Assembly (NCBI GenBank): GCA_946902875.1
Contig: OX336345.1
Span: 4,557,395-4,621,394 of the forward strand
Source: Nematopogon swammerdamellus
Taxonomy: Eukaryota; Arthropoda; Insecta; Lepidoptera; Adelidae
Direction of reading: 5' to 3'
Length of the DNA stretch: 64,000 nt
In this document: in pieces, positions 53,263 to 62,754 of the stretch
How the letters are laid out: each line of letters begins with the position of its first letter
Position numbering within the stretch: position 1 is the first letter of the stretch
Made by a program: the position numbers and the translations under genes
Notes under the pieces: model-generated
Databases searched by the model: none
What the model was told of the DNA's origin: nothing
Seen by the model: only the letters and a program-made list of their open reading frames with translations

Positions 53263-53400
53263 CATGAAAACAGACACGGTGGGCTATGATTATTTTCATA
53301 TTCCGTGATGTCAGCTCATAACTTGATGAACTAGGTGCCATGTCAGTGCTTCCCTTCGGTCGTGCCGGCTACACTAACTTCGGTCGTGCCGGCTACGCCA
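53263..53400 (-). mobile_element. Family A SINE, tail with duplicated edge
   Basis: CATGAAAACAGACACGGTGG, TTCCGTGATGTCAGCTCATA, GAACTAGGTGCCATGTCAGT, then CTTCGGTCGTGCCGGCTAC twice in tandem. Confidence 0.8.
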
Positions 53401-53547
53401 GTACTCTTTTCTATTCTGTGACTAAACTAAAAAATGTTTACATGAAGTAAAAAATTCCAGCAATTTTTTTCTCAATGTGTCTATGATATTTATCTATTGT
53501 CGATAGCCAAGTTGTTCACTAGATTCAGCATAATATACTGTGTCTGG

Positions 53548-53790
53548 TTAATTTTTAGGGTTTCGTGTCCATACCTAATTATAATACTAAGACTACGCCG
53601 TCTGTCTGTCTGTCTGTCCGGCCGCCCGTCCGTCCTAGGGCTGTATCGTTTGAACCGTAATAGGTAGCCGGTTGAAATTTGCACAGAATATGTGTTATTA
53701 TGGCGGAGGTGCCAACAAATAATAAAACAAGCTAGAAGTAAAAAAATAAAGGGTCCCCATACAAGAAATGTGCTAAGAATCGGTTAGTAC
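53548..53790 (-). repeat. Family E repeat, partial
   Basis: TTTTTAGGGTTTCGTGTCCA, (GTCT)n with CCGGCCGCCCGTCCGTCC, AGGGCTGTATCGTTTGAACC, GTAATAGGTAGCCGGTTGAA, TGTGTTATTATGGCGGAGGT, AAGGGTCCCCATACAAGAAA. The CGACTCGC end is missing. Confidence 0.85.
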
Positions 53791-54285
53791 ATAATCACGC
53801 TACTGAATAATAGGTGGCGCTACAGGTAGATATATTTTGCATTATAGAAAGATGAAACAGATAAATATGGGTTTTTGACAGTAAAACTCGCTCTTGACCG
53901 TTTCTACACCTACGAATGAATAAAAACAAAAAATAAATAATAATGCAAATTGTTTTCTTTAAATGCTGTCGTTTATATAAATGCCGAGTTGAATGCAGTT
54001 TATAATGCATTTTTATTTGCGACACCTTGGTGGCTTCGTAAAAATACCCAAACACATTCATTAACTGTCATTTTGTCAAATTATCGCTTTAACACCTGGA
54101 CAATGCTTTCAATAATAATTGTCTGTCTGTGGCACCGAGAACACAAGGAAGTCCTTCTGTGCTCGGTGGTCAGTGGTAATGATATTGAACGCTCAAACCA
54201 GTCAAATACTACCTTCAATAAACAAAATGTATACAAGTTTTCTGAGTGTGAAGAAAATATTATTATTATTATTACTCCCTTAGTT
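53791..54285. other. Unassigned stretch
   Basis: A 122-codon plus-strand frame (53950-54318) runs into the next repeat and has no recognisable motif. Nothing else seen. Confidence 0.4.
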
Positions 54286-54561
54286 CATTTATTTATTCTT
54301 TATTTCACATTTTTATAATATAAATTTATATTAATTTTACATATATTATACTATACTAAATAACAAGAATACACAAAATTAATACAAACATTAAATAAAA
54401 ACGGTAATACCGCCGGCGGAGGGAGACAAGCCTGCAAGCGCGCCGGCGGGTGCAGGCCGTGGCTACGGAGCTCTCCGAGACGACGCGAGACTAGCTTCGA
54501 GCCAACTTCGAGCGATGGGTGGTGGTACTGGATACGTAGGCCGCCACCACCACCACACCCC
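54286..54561 (-). mobile_element. 5'-truncated non-LTR retrotransposon insertion with target-site duplication
   Basis: CTCCCTTAGTT occurs directly before (54275-54285) and after (54562-54572) the insert. On the minus strand the insert starts in GC-rich, probably coding DNA (GGGTGTGGTGGTGGTGGCGG, GCTCGAAGTTGGCTCGAAGC, CACCCGCCGGCGCGC) and changes to an AT-rich 3' UTR ending AAATAAAGAATAAATAAATG, a polyadenylation-like tail. This is the pattern of target-primed insertion of a LINE cDNA. The remaining protein is too short to name. Confidence 0.75.
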
Positions 54562-54763
54562 CTCCCTTAGTTAATTATTATAAAAGAGCATGCGTCGGTT
54601 TCCTTGGACGAAATAGCCCCCTCCTTTATTGACTAGGTAAATCAAACGACCACTTCAATACCATTTGGCATAGGATAAACATTTTAATTGAATTTAGGTA
54701 CTTTTATAGTCAGACTCTGTCTCGGTAGGAATAATTTTAATATTAATTTGAAAACTTATTTTT

Positions 54764-54850
54764 AACCGATTTAAAAAAAGGTTCGCAATTCGTCGGAATC
54801 TTTTTTTAAATGTATTTTCAGCGATAATTATTTACTACGTAGACCCATAA
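54764..54850 (+). repeat. Family J repeat, fragment
   Basis: AACCGATTTAAAAAAAGGTT, CGCAATTCGTCGGAATCTTT resembles the start of the 30142 copy (ACCGACTTAAAAAAAATTAG, GTTATCAATTCG). Short and diverged. Confidence 0.5.
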
Positions 54851-55194
54851 TTCTTTTTTATTAGATAACGGGGTACGTTAGGGGCGGTCCCATATAAATT
54901 GGGTCAAATTTCGATGATAGGATCCATGAGAAAATAATCAAACTCTTAAATTTGCATAAGCATGTGTAAAATGACAAATGGGCGAATTCTATACCACGCC
55001 AATCGATTTCGATTATTCTTTTTATGTTGGAAATGAGGTACTTCAGGGGTTGAAGTCTCTTTTTAACTAAAAAGAGTATATTTTTATCAAACTGTTCTCT
55101 ACAGAAACACGCGTGAATAGAAAAGTAGATACAATGTAAAATGTACATCCTCAGTCAAATAGTTTGAAGTATTCGTTCGATTTATTGGTTCGTC

Positions 55195-55345
55195 ACAGGA
55201 AAGCGGAGTGTGAGAAGACCACCCGCCAGGTGGGACGACGACATCAAGTACGTCGGCGGAAGGCAGTGGTTCCGTGCCGCTGAAGGCCAAGAGGACTAGA
55301 GAAAATTGGAGAGGCGTATGTCCAGCAGTGGACGCTTACACGCTG
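55195..55345 (+). pseudogene. Retrotransposon protein C-terminus, frame-broken
   Basis: Reads GKRSVRRPPARWDDDIKYVG, GRQWFRAAEGQED then a TAG; after a one-base shift the frame continues KIGEAYVQQWTLTR and stop. RPPARWDDDI..VGG..WFRAA and GEAYVQQWT are the conserved end of lepidopteran endonuclease/reverse-transcriptase retrotransposons. (GACT)n follows. Sister copy with an unbroken frame at 58561-58720. Confidence 0.8.
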
Positions 55346-55676
55346 ACTGACTGACTGCTGACATTCGTTCGATTAAGTTAGTATGAGAGCCGAGGCGCAC
55401 ACATACATACTATAATTTAATTTATTAACGCAATTTTCCCAATTTATATTGATCATAATGTATTAAACGAATGTGAACATAATTTTATTTCATTGTACCT
55501 ATATACAATTCAATAAAACTACTCTTTAATTACAACTGCAACATCGGGGTCAATTAATATGTAAACCGAAGTAAAAAGACCACAAAAGAGTCTTTAGAGT
55601 TTTATGAGCCGCATCCAATAAATTCAATGATAATGTAATTTTAATGACGCGAGCGCTTTTAATGTAAAATTACTCT
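55346..55676. other. Unassigned AT-rich stretch
   Basis: No gene or family repeat recognised before the terminal-inverted-repeat element. Confidence 0.4.
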
Positions 55677-55681
55677 TTAAT

Positions 55682-56215
55682 GGAGCGTACTCACCGGGAG
55701 CATTCGCGCTGCGAACCAAAATTTATTTAATTCATTTAATTAATTTCATTAATTTCATTAATTTCATTAATTTCATTAATCTCATTCGTCTCATTCGCCT
55801 CATTCGTCTCGTTCGTCTCATTCGTCTCATTCGTCTCATTCGTCTCATTCATCTTATTCGTCTCACTCGTCTCATTCGAGTCATTCGTCTCATTTGTGCC
55901 ATTGGTATCATTCGTCTTATTCGTCTCACTCGTCTCATTCGAGTCATTCGTCTTATTCGTCTCATTCGTCTCAATCGTCTAATTCCTGTCATTCGTCTCA
56001 TTGGTTTCCTTGGTTTCATTTGTTTCATTCGTTTTATTCACCTCATTCGTTTCATTTATTTCATAAACATAATATACCTATTATTTTTCTAAGAAGAGTG
56101 AAAAAACGCAAAATTTTGATCATGGTGCGAATTTTGGTTCGCGGCACGAATTTTTGTTTGCGGCGGCGGCGCGGCGCCAAGTTCGTGAAGCGAACGCTCC
56201 CGGTGAGTACGCTCC
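55682..56215. mobile_element. Terminal-inverted-repeat element (MITE-like) with internal 9-bp array
   Basis: GGAGCGTACTCACCGGGAGC then ATTCGC at the left end matches, inverted, GCGAAC then GCTCCCGGTGAGTACGCTCC at the right end, about 26 bases with one mismatch; a second inverted match CGAACCAAAATT lies further in on both sides. TTAAT flanks both ends (55677-55681 and 56216-56220), a 5-bp target-site duplication. The interior is the TCTCATTCG/ATTTCATTA array. There is no transposase, so it is non-autonomous. The superfamily is unclear. Confidence 0.8.
55735..56065. repeat. 9-bp tandem array inside the TIR element
   Basis: Four ATTAATTTC-type units pass into some thirty TCTCATTCG/TCGTCTCAT units, with GAGTCATTC variants that form a longer repeat of about 45 bases twice. 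The Ser/His-rich open frame over it (SSHSSHSS) is an artefact of the array. Confidence 0.9.
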
Positions 56216-56220
56216 TTAAT

Positions 56221-56731
56221 GGAAATTATTGCCCCGCTCGTATGTGCGCAACTGAAGTTTAATTATATTTGATCGTGCGCCTGTACAAATTAAACAGTAC
56301 TAGCAATTTGATCCTGTTAATTATTGTACCGCCGTCGCGCCGTCGCTCCAGTATAGCGCAAGCCTTTCGAATTGGGCTTGCAATGGAAAACGTTTCCGAG
56401 AAAAGCCGAGCGGGTTCCTTCAAAATGGACGGAGGAAGAATTATTATGGTAGGAATCGCAATAAGTTATTCATTCGCAGCCTTACAAGCAACCGAGCGGA
56501 CAAAGTATATGGAGCCTTCCACTCGGGCGCTGAAGCATTAACTACACTGTCTGTGCTTCCCCTGTACAAAATTTATGGCTTTTTCATGAGCTTTATTTAC
56601 TTTTATGCGACAGTTGATGTCCCAAGGAGTCGCTGCGATAAATTACTGGAGCTGGACTTAGTTGTCTGAGATGCGCCGCGGCGGCCCGGGCGAGTTCTTC
56701 GCCATATTGTTCGGAGGGAATAGCTTTTATA
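56221..56731. other. Unassigned stretch
   Basis: GC-richer segment with an open plus-strand frame of 90 codons (56269-56541) without a recognised motif. It could be old coding or regulatory sequence. Confidence 0.35.
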
Positions 56732-57347
56732 TCCCTACATATTATACCATTCAACGTCTACCGTCTGTGTGTATGTATGTATGTTCGCTTATTATTACTC
56801 ATGAACGACTCAACGTAGTCGCTTGCGGTTTTTTCCAATGAAATGCGACATATCACCGCCAGGTAATAGACTATGTGATACATAGCAATTGTTCATATAA
56901 GATGAACTGAACAGTGTGGCTGTATTCTGAAATGTTATAACATCACGCCAGGAATTATACGGACCGAGTGTGATTATTCGAAAAATACCCATCCAATTTC
57001 ACATAGAGTTTACAACCCACACAAGTGTGACCTGTGGTAATTTCTTCGGGATGGTATATCGTCTACTTGAACGCAGCTCGGCCTTCGGCCTCGCCCTTAG
57101 TGACTTAACTGCTTTATAGAAAGTATACATATCGGTTACCTGAACGCAGCTCGGCCTTCGACCTCGCTCTTTGTGACTAAGCTTCCTTCGAGAAAATATA
57201 TCCTTTACGTGAACGCAGCTCGGCCTTCGGCTTCGGAATATGGCGAAAGTGGGTAAAAGCTATACAGAAGCGATTGTTTATTATCGCCTTAAATCTTAAT
57301 TGCTGTAAAACCGACTTTACCACGAGCGGAGCCGCGGGCACAGCTAG
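56732..57347 (+). mobile_element. Non-autonomous Helitron, about 616 bp
   Basis: Starts TCCCTACATATTATACCATT after A and ends CCACGAGCGGAGCCGCGGGC then ACAGCTAG, followed by T. The 5' TCCCTAC.TATTATA and the 3' GCCGCGGGCACAGCTAG are typical of lepidopteran Helitrons. It carries TGTATGTATGTATG near the start and three units of the GAACGCAGCTCGGCCTTCGG array (57070-57235), the same array as in the 42080 element. No protein gene. Confidence 0.85.
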
Positions 57348-58123
57348 TTTGGATATAAATTAGAGAGATTTATGCCTTGACGGTGAAAACGTTCAGCCAA
57401 CGACAACAGATGTGTGATTTAATGTATGCGATAAAAAATAAAACGACGATTTATTTCAAATAGTTATTTACTATTTACCACTTCTCGTTGAATAGGTATA
57501 AATAATGAGGCATAAAACAATTTTAATCGTAACGATGCGACCACTAGCGGAAAAGCAGAAGACAACAGTATGACTTGTGAGAGCCGGCTGGGACAATACA
57601 AATAGACTAAGGCGATTCTCAGCCGACAGACCTTTTGTTTTTATTGTTTTATGGCACATTTGGGCTATAAATTTTTTATTATACCCCAGTTTGCGCTCGG
57701 CCAACCTTTAATTTACAAGAGCGCGCAGGAACACAGCCTAATATATTATTTACTACTTGATAAGTAGATACATACAGATACAAGGGTGCTACGAAATTAA
57801 TTCATTTAAGGAATTACAGACGTAATAATTCTTTTCTTAATTAAATCTGTAAATAAATAAGAAAATTTTAACAGTAAAAAATTTTATAAATTCATAATGA
57901 AATTGTAAATGAAATGAAATGAAAATATAATTTATTGCACAAAAAGTTAAAAAAGGCGTACTTAATGCCTAAAGGCATTATCTGCCAGTCATGCCTGGGA
58001 TTGTGAGTAGGGTAGATGGGTAGTGCGAAAAATTAAACGAGAGAAAAAAATATGTTTTTGTAAAGTTTTTGTAAATTGTAAAGTTTAAATAAGTGTAAAG
58101 AAAAATTTTAATATGAATTGAAA
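57348..58123. other. Unassigned stretch
   Basis: 57890-58010 contains GAAATGAAATGAAAATATAA, TTATTGCACAAAAAG, TAATGCCTAAAGGCATTA (a palindrome) and TCTGCCAGTCATGCCTGG, possibly the tail of another retroposon. No gene. Confidence 0.4.
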
Positions 58124-58230
58124 AAGCACTGACATGGCACCTACTTCAATAAGGTGTGTGGGCTGGCATCACGGATGTAGTAGGTGACGTAGCCAAACGT
58201 ACCAGTTTCCATTTAAAAAAATAATAATAA
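58124..58230 (+). mobile_element. Family A SINE, tail only
   Basis: AAGCACTGACATGGCACCTA, GGCTGGCATCACGGATGTAG, TAGGTGACGTAGCC, CAGTTTCCATTTAAAAAA. Confidence 0.85.
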
Positions 58231-58296
58231 AAATCATTCCTGAATCACAAATCACTATAATCGCACATCAGCATATAATAATATCGCACAACTAAA

Positions 58297-58341
58297 TTTT
58301 ATGGCTTAGTGAAGGGAGATTCCCTTCACTAAGCCATAAAA
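58297..58341. repeat. Perfect palindrome with 21-bp arms
   Basis: TTTTATGGCTTAGTGAAGGGA and its reverse complement flank the loop GAT. It is the most perfect of the short snap-back palindromes. Confidence 0.9.
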
Positions 58342-58560
58342 CTTTATTATGCGAACTGCACGTTTGTTTTGATTTGAGTATAAAAGTAAAATAGTGAAAT
58401 CTCATGGTTAACTCTAAAATAGACCTTGACAAATTTTATTAATTTTTTATTTTGTAATATTTGGAAAACATGGAGTCATCGTAAAAGGAATAGGTACTTA
58501 AATTAATTTCACAAAGACCAATAAAGTTTTCTCCTTATAGCTATCCTGTCAGTCAGGCAG

Positions 58561-58720
58561 TCAGCGTGTAAGCGTCCACTGCTGGACACACGCCTCTCCA
58601 ATTTTCCTCCAGCGCTCCCGGCCTTCAGCGGTACGGAACCACTGCTTTCCGCCGACGTACTTGATGCCGTCGTCCCACCTGGCGGGTGGTCTTCCCACAC
58701 TGCGTTTTCCAGTCCACGGC
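58561..58720 (-). pseudogene. Retrotransposon protein C-terminus, frame intact
   Basis: Minus-strand frame: TGKRSVGRPPARWDDGIKYV, GGKQWFRTAEGRERWRKIGE, ACVQQWTLTR, stop. Upstream (about 58740) the similarity ends, so only the last 50 or so residues remain. Same family as 55195. It is flanked by (GACT)n at the 3' end. Confidence 0.85.
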
Positions 58721-58802
58721 CGCTAGTGTAGGACACGGTTACTCCAACGGCGTGCATATACATAATTAATAAATTAACCTAAGAGAAAGAATAACGTAGC
58801 GT

Positions 58803-59260
58803 AATAACGCAGCCGCTGAAACTGCAGCCCGCCACAAGCACACCAAATACTGTTCGGTGGCACACCAGCACACCTTCGCCGCATTTTCGGTGGAGACGAT
58901 TGGGGCATGGTCTGAGGAGGCAAAGCGGCTCGCGAAAGACATCGGGATGTCCCTGTAGGCTGTTTCAGGAGAACAACGTTCGCTCGAGTTCCTGAGGCAG
59001 CGTATCAGTGTGGCCATCCAGCGAGGCAACGCCGCTAGCGTCCTCGGTACAGTGCCCACATCGTCACACCTGGAGGAGGGTTATTAAGTTTTGTATTGGT
59101 TATAGGTTTATATTTTATTTTGTAGTTAGTTTTTAGTTTTTAGTACCTAGTTTTTAGTTATAGTTTTTTATTTTATTTGATAGGTAGTTTAAGTTTATTT
59201 AATAATTTTAATTTATTACTGTGAAATTTATATTAATAAAGATTATTGGATTTATTATAA
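58803..59260 (+). pseudogene. Retrotransposon protein C-terminus (VETIG type) and 3' UTR
   Basis: Frame AAFSVETIGAWSEEAKRLAK, then a TAG, then RQRISVAIQRGNAASVLGTV and stop at 59085-59087. SVETIG.W..EAKRL and AIQRGNAASVLGT match the module at 44091 (AVETLG, TIQRGNAASAL). The T/G-rich 3' UTR with AATAAAGATTATTGG follows. It is a broken copy of a retrotransposon different in sequence from the 44091 one. Confidence 0.75.
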
Positions 59261-59606
59261 CGTAACATCAAAACTAACTAAAAAAAACTAAAACCAACAC
59301 ACTAATAATATAATATGAATCTAAACCAGAATCGCCCCATAGCTCCGTTACAATTTGAAGGAATACGAACAGGGCCGGAGTGGGCGTAGCGTTTGGCCCA
59401 GACGTCCGTCGCGATGAAACGATACTTAACGAAACCGGCATCGTATAATTTGGACGGAATAGCAAATCTAATTGATACACACCTCCAAATTTATAATGAG
59501 GGCAGCTGATTCTACCCTCTTGTTAGTTTCTGACTTGTATGCTTTGTTTGGAGGCGACCTACTCATTGTCACGTTTACAGCTCTTTCTTCTAACCATGAA
59601 TTCTAT
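59261..59606. other. Unassigned stretch
   Basis: No family repeat or gene recognised. Confidence 0.4.
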
Positions 59607-59758
59607 GTATAGTCTCGGGTCCTTCAAGAGAGGCGTGAATAAGGCACCTGTCAGGCCCGCGTGGCATTCGCAACCCCCGCGTACGACCGAATGTCCGTGG
59701 GCGTCGTTAGACACCTTATGGGTGGCTCGGCGCTACATGTCGCGCATTCTATAAACAA
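59607..59758 (+). mobile_element. Family H SINE, 3' half
   Basis: TATAGTCTCGGGTCCTTCAA, GAGAGGCGTGAATAAGGCAC, CTGTCAGGCCCGCGTGGCAT, CGTACGACCGAATGTCCGTG, GGCGTCGTTAGACACCTTAT, GGGTGGCTCGGCGCTACATG, TCGCGCATTCTATAAA. It has few differences from the H consensus suggested by other copies. Confidence 0.88.
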
Positions 59759-59795
59759 AATGTTGATCATTAAATGTAAATTAAATATGAAAAAT

Positions 59796-60126
59796 TACAT
59801 ACATACATATCACACACGCTGAATCCCGACAATCGGGGTAAGCAGAGTAATCGGTGTTGTGCTGCAAGAACTCTTGATAAATTACAGCACAACAGCGACC
59901 GCCACGTTTCGCAAAGTATTCGAACAAGATTAAATCGATCAAGCAGCAAGTAAGGCACGAAGACCCACCTGCTGCATGACTCGATGGAAGTACCGTGTCA
60001 AGGTGAGAGGTGGCGAGCCTGTCGCCCTTTAGCACGGCATCTTGTCCTTATCCCTTAGTCGCCTTTTACGACATGCACGGGGAGAGATGCATTGGGGCTA
60101 TTCTTTTTAAGTACCGAACCCACACG
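59796..60126 (-). mobile_element. Full-length family B element
   Basis: Minus strand: CGTGTGGGTTCGGTACTTAA, GCCCCAATGCATCTCTCCCC, GTCGTAAAAGGCGACTAAGG, CATGCAGCAGGTGGGTCTTC, TTGATCGATTTAATCTTGTT, GTTGTGCTGTAATTTATCAA, CTCTGCTTACCCCGATTGTC and ATATGTATGTATGT. Very similar to the 9870 copy, including the GATCGATT duplication, so they belong to one subfamily. Confidence 0.9.
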
Positions 60127-60589
60127 AAGGTGATATTAATGTAGAAACATCTAGTTTTTGATCTAATTTACTGGCGAAACCGCTGAAGTAAGGTATTTGT
60201 GAACTTCAACAATATAATCTCCAACTCTTCATTAAATGATGTGACGATGGAAAACGTGAAACAATAAAATAACACGACACAATAAAATAATTTGTAAACC
60301 TTCGATTATTTCTTATTTTTTATATTGCCGACAAAACTTACCCCAAAACATTATGATAATTTTTTAGCCAGTTCGGATGAACGATATCTAATTTTGTGTC
60401 GATGGATATCTCTGTAAAGTTAATAGATTTTGTAAAAAAAAAATTAACGTTTTCATCTAGATTTGATCAGACACGCCCAACATTAGCTTGCGCGCTCACA
60501 CCTGGCGTCGTCACGCTCTCTCCTAACTATGACTATATTGGCGTCCTGTTTCCGTGTTGGGACTGGGGAGGAGAGGACGGCAGTCGTGT
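60127..60589. other. Unassigned AT-rich stretch
   Basis: No gene or family repeat recognised; GC rises from about 60470. Confidence 0.4.
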
Positions 60590-61090
60590 GGATTAGCTGC
60601 GGCGGAGCGCACGCAGCCCGCCGCAGCACGGCTCCTGACCACCGCACGCCCGCCTGCGCGCTGCACGGCTCCCGGCAGCCGCAGCTACCTAACTAGAAAT
60701 GGGGAAACAAAATAAAAACATTATGATGAACATTGCGAGAAGAAGAAATATTTACAGAATAAAGGAATTCGTCTAAATGAAATCAAGAAACAGAATAGTT
60801 GGCCACCGGCGGCGGCGGCGATCCCGGCGCGTTCCCTACTACAATCAACACCTTCGTTGGCGACGCCGCGCGCCGGTGCCAGTGTCGAGATCTGCTGAGC
60901 CGCTGCTGCTGTTGCTGCCACGATCAGATCAGAACCACCTCATACCTCGCTGCCTCTGCCGCCGGCGGCGGCGGCGCCGGTGTTAGCCGAGCCGCTGCCG
61001 TTGCTGCTGCCACGGTCAGAACCACCTCAGAACCCGCTGCCTCCGCCGCCGCCGCCTTCGATGACACCTCCAATATCGCTGTCAACGCCA
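60590..61090 (+). other. GC-rich segment with tandem duplication and proline-rich frame
   Basis: 60590-60690 is CpG-rich (GCGCACGCAGCCCGCCGCAG). 60800-61090 has two diverged copies of a roughly 105-base unit (GAGCCGCTGCTGCTGTTGCT, CCACGATCAGATCAGAACCA versus GAGCCGCTGCCGTTGCTGCT, CCACGGTCAGAACCACC). One plus-strand frame in the second copy reads SEPPQNPLPPPPPPSMTPP then STPPPPPT, while another frame reads Ala/Gly-rich across both. Either a low-complexity exon or GC-rich promoter DNA of a host gene; no splice signals were convincing. Confidence 0.35.
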
Positions 61091-61287
61091 CCCCCACCGC
61101 CGACCATAAAAATGTACATGTATTTTAATTTTATACCTTACTATTTTATTTGATAATCAGTAGGTATTACCTACATGATTGTTTGTTTACATACATAAGT
61201 TTCGTTACAGTTTTAACTAATTATCAAACTCCTTCCAATACCCTATCCTTACTTATCAAACTCAGAGAAAGAAAGCGGTGCGGTCCC

Positions 61288-61360
61288 CCTGCACACGTAA
61301 GCTCGAACCCGCACCTCTTTAGATCGAAGGTCTAAGCGACGAGCGATTATAACCACTAAA
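61288..61360 (-). mobile_element. tRNA-like SINE head
   Basis: Minus strand: TTAGTGGTTATAATCGCTCG (A-box type) and GAGGTGCGGGTTCGAGCTTA (B-box) about 45 bases apart. The ends do not pair as a tRNA. No matching SINE body follows that I recognise. Confidence 0.5.
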
Positions 61361-61801
61361 TATTCGAATGCAAGATAACTACAAAACGTATTACCAAAGA
61401 AAGACAGAAGGTTGATTTTTATGAAAAATTCAATAATGCATAGAGTAATGTAAAAAACATATAAACAAATGCGGTCAGTCCTAGCCTAGGGTTTTAAATG
61501 ATCTAATTCAGTAGAAATAAATATTATTTATTATTAAAACATTTATAATTATATGTTTTGGTTTTTTACAGGTCATCACCGGACGTGACAGGGAAAAAAA
61601 ATTACATAATTGAAGGCAGGAGATTGGTAGATTTACAACATCTACCTAATTGATTGTTTAAAAATTATATCTGGACACAAAGCACTTGCTAACTGTAGGT
61701 TACAATCCATGAGCGTAATATCGGAAAGAAAAATAGGACTAAATTTAATTATTGTATTAGGCTGTAACATGTGTAATCAAAAATTCACAGTTGATACTTG
61801 C

Positions 61802-62407
61802 ATAAAAAAATAGGTAAAAAAACTTTTAAGTTAAACGGTTTTATTAAAAACAACAGCTGTACAAAAAACTAGAAAAAAAAACATCTCCTGTACAAAAAGC
61901 TAGAAAATAATAAGGACACAAGCCTGGGCCTTCTTAAGATTTTACGTCTGGGTAAGAAATCGTGCAATACTAGCGTGCTGTCTTCTCATGTCAGATGCCA
62001 AAGGGCACTTTGTGTCGCTGCGTCAGCGGAATAAGTGATAAATTGAGACTTTTAACAGACTAATATAAAAACGTGGTATGTTAAAACGTGGTATGGCTAA
62101 TGTAAAAATGTTATTACGCATATTATACGCCCCACGTTTTTATATTAGTCTGTTAAAAGTCTCAATTTATTACTTATTCCGCTGACGCAGCGACACAAAG
62201 GGCCCTTTGGCATCTGACATGAGAAGACAGCACGCTAGTATTGCACGATTTCTTACCCAGACGTAAAATCTTAAGAAGGCCCAGGTTTGTGTCCTTATTA
62301 TTTTCTAGCTTTTTGTACAGGTGATGTTTTTTTTTCTTGTTTTTTGTACAGCTGTTGTTTTTTAATAAAACCGTTTAACTTAAAAGTTGTTTTACCAATT
62401 TTTTTAT
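61802..62407. repeat. Large near-perfect inverted repeat (275-bp arms)
   Basis: Left arm 61802-62076 and right arm 62132-62407 are reverse complements with few mismatches (for example GGGCACTTT versus GGGCCCTTT, ATCTCCTG versus ATCACCTG) around a 55-base spacer. Shared words are AACTTTTAAGTTAAACGG, TTCTTAAGATTTTACGTCTG, GTAAGAAATCGTGCAATACT, GCTGTCTTCTCATGTCAGAT and CGCTGCGTCAGCGGAATAAG. It has no coding potential. It could be a fold-back transposon, two facing elements or a hairpin RNA locus. Confidence 0.92.
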
Positions 62408-62557
62408 TTACTCGTTTTTAGTTTGTTTTTTTTATAATTTTTTTCTTTCATGTTGTTCCCACGAGTAATGGAACAATAACAGTAGACCCCCCCAGAGGTC
62501 CATGTAGAGGGGCAAGGCTCTCATACAACAAGGTGTGCCCAGCCTTGAGGTTGAAAC

Positions 62558-62688
62558 GCTAACGACATATCATTTTTATCCACCCTAATGCCACACAGCC
62601 CTCGGCAAGTTTCAAACGTTGAGTTGGGTGGTGCATCGCTAACGACGTATCATTTTTAGCCACCCTAACGCCACACAGTTCTCGGCAC
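62558..62688. repeat. Direct repeat pair, 79-bp period
   Basis: CGCTAACGACATATCATTTT then CCACCCTAATGCCACACAG and CTCGGCA occurs twice with few changes; AACTTGGGTGG-like words follow each. It lies between the large inverted repeat and the 130-bp array. Confidence 0.8.
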
Positions 62689-62754
62689 AATACAGAAACC
62701 TTAACTTGGGTGGATTCAAAGAAATATCCTGATCATTATTTTTGTTTTATTTAA

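Noticed and set aside
55894..56262. Ser/His-rich 122-codon protein
   Set aside because: Direct translation of the TCTCATTCG array inside a non-autonomous element.
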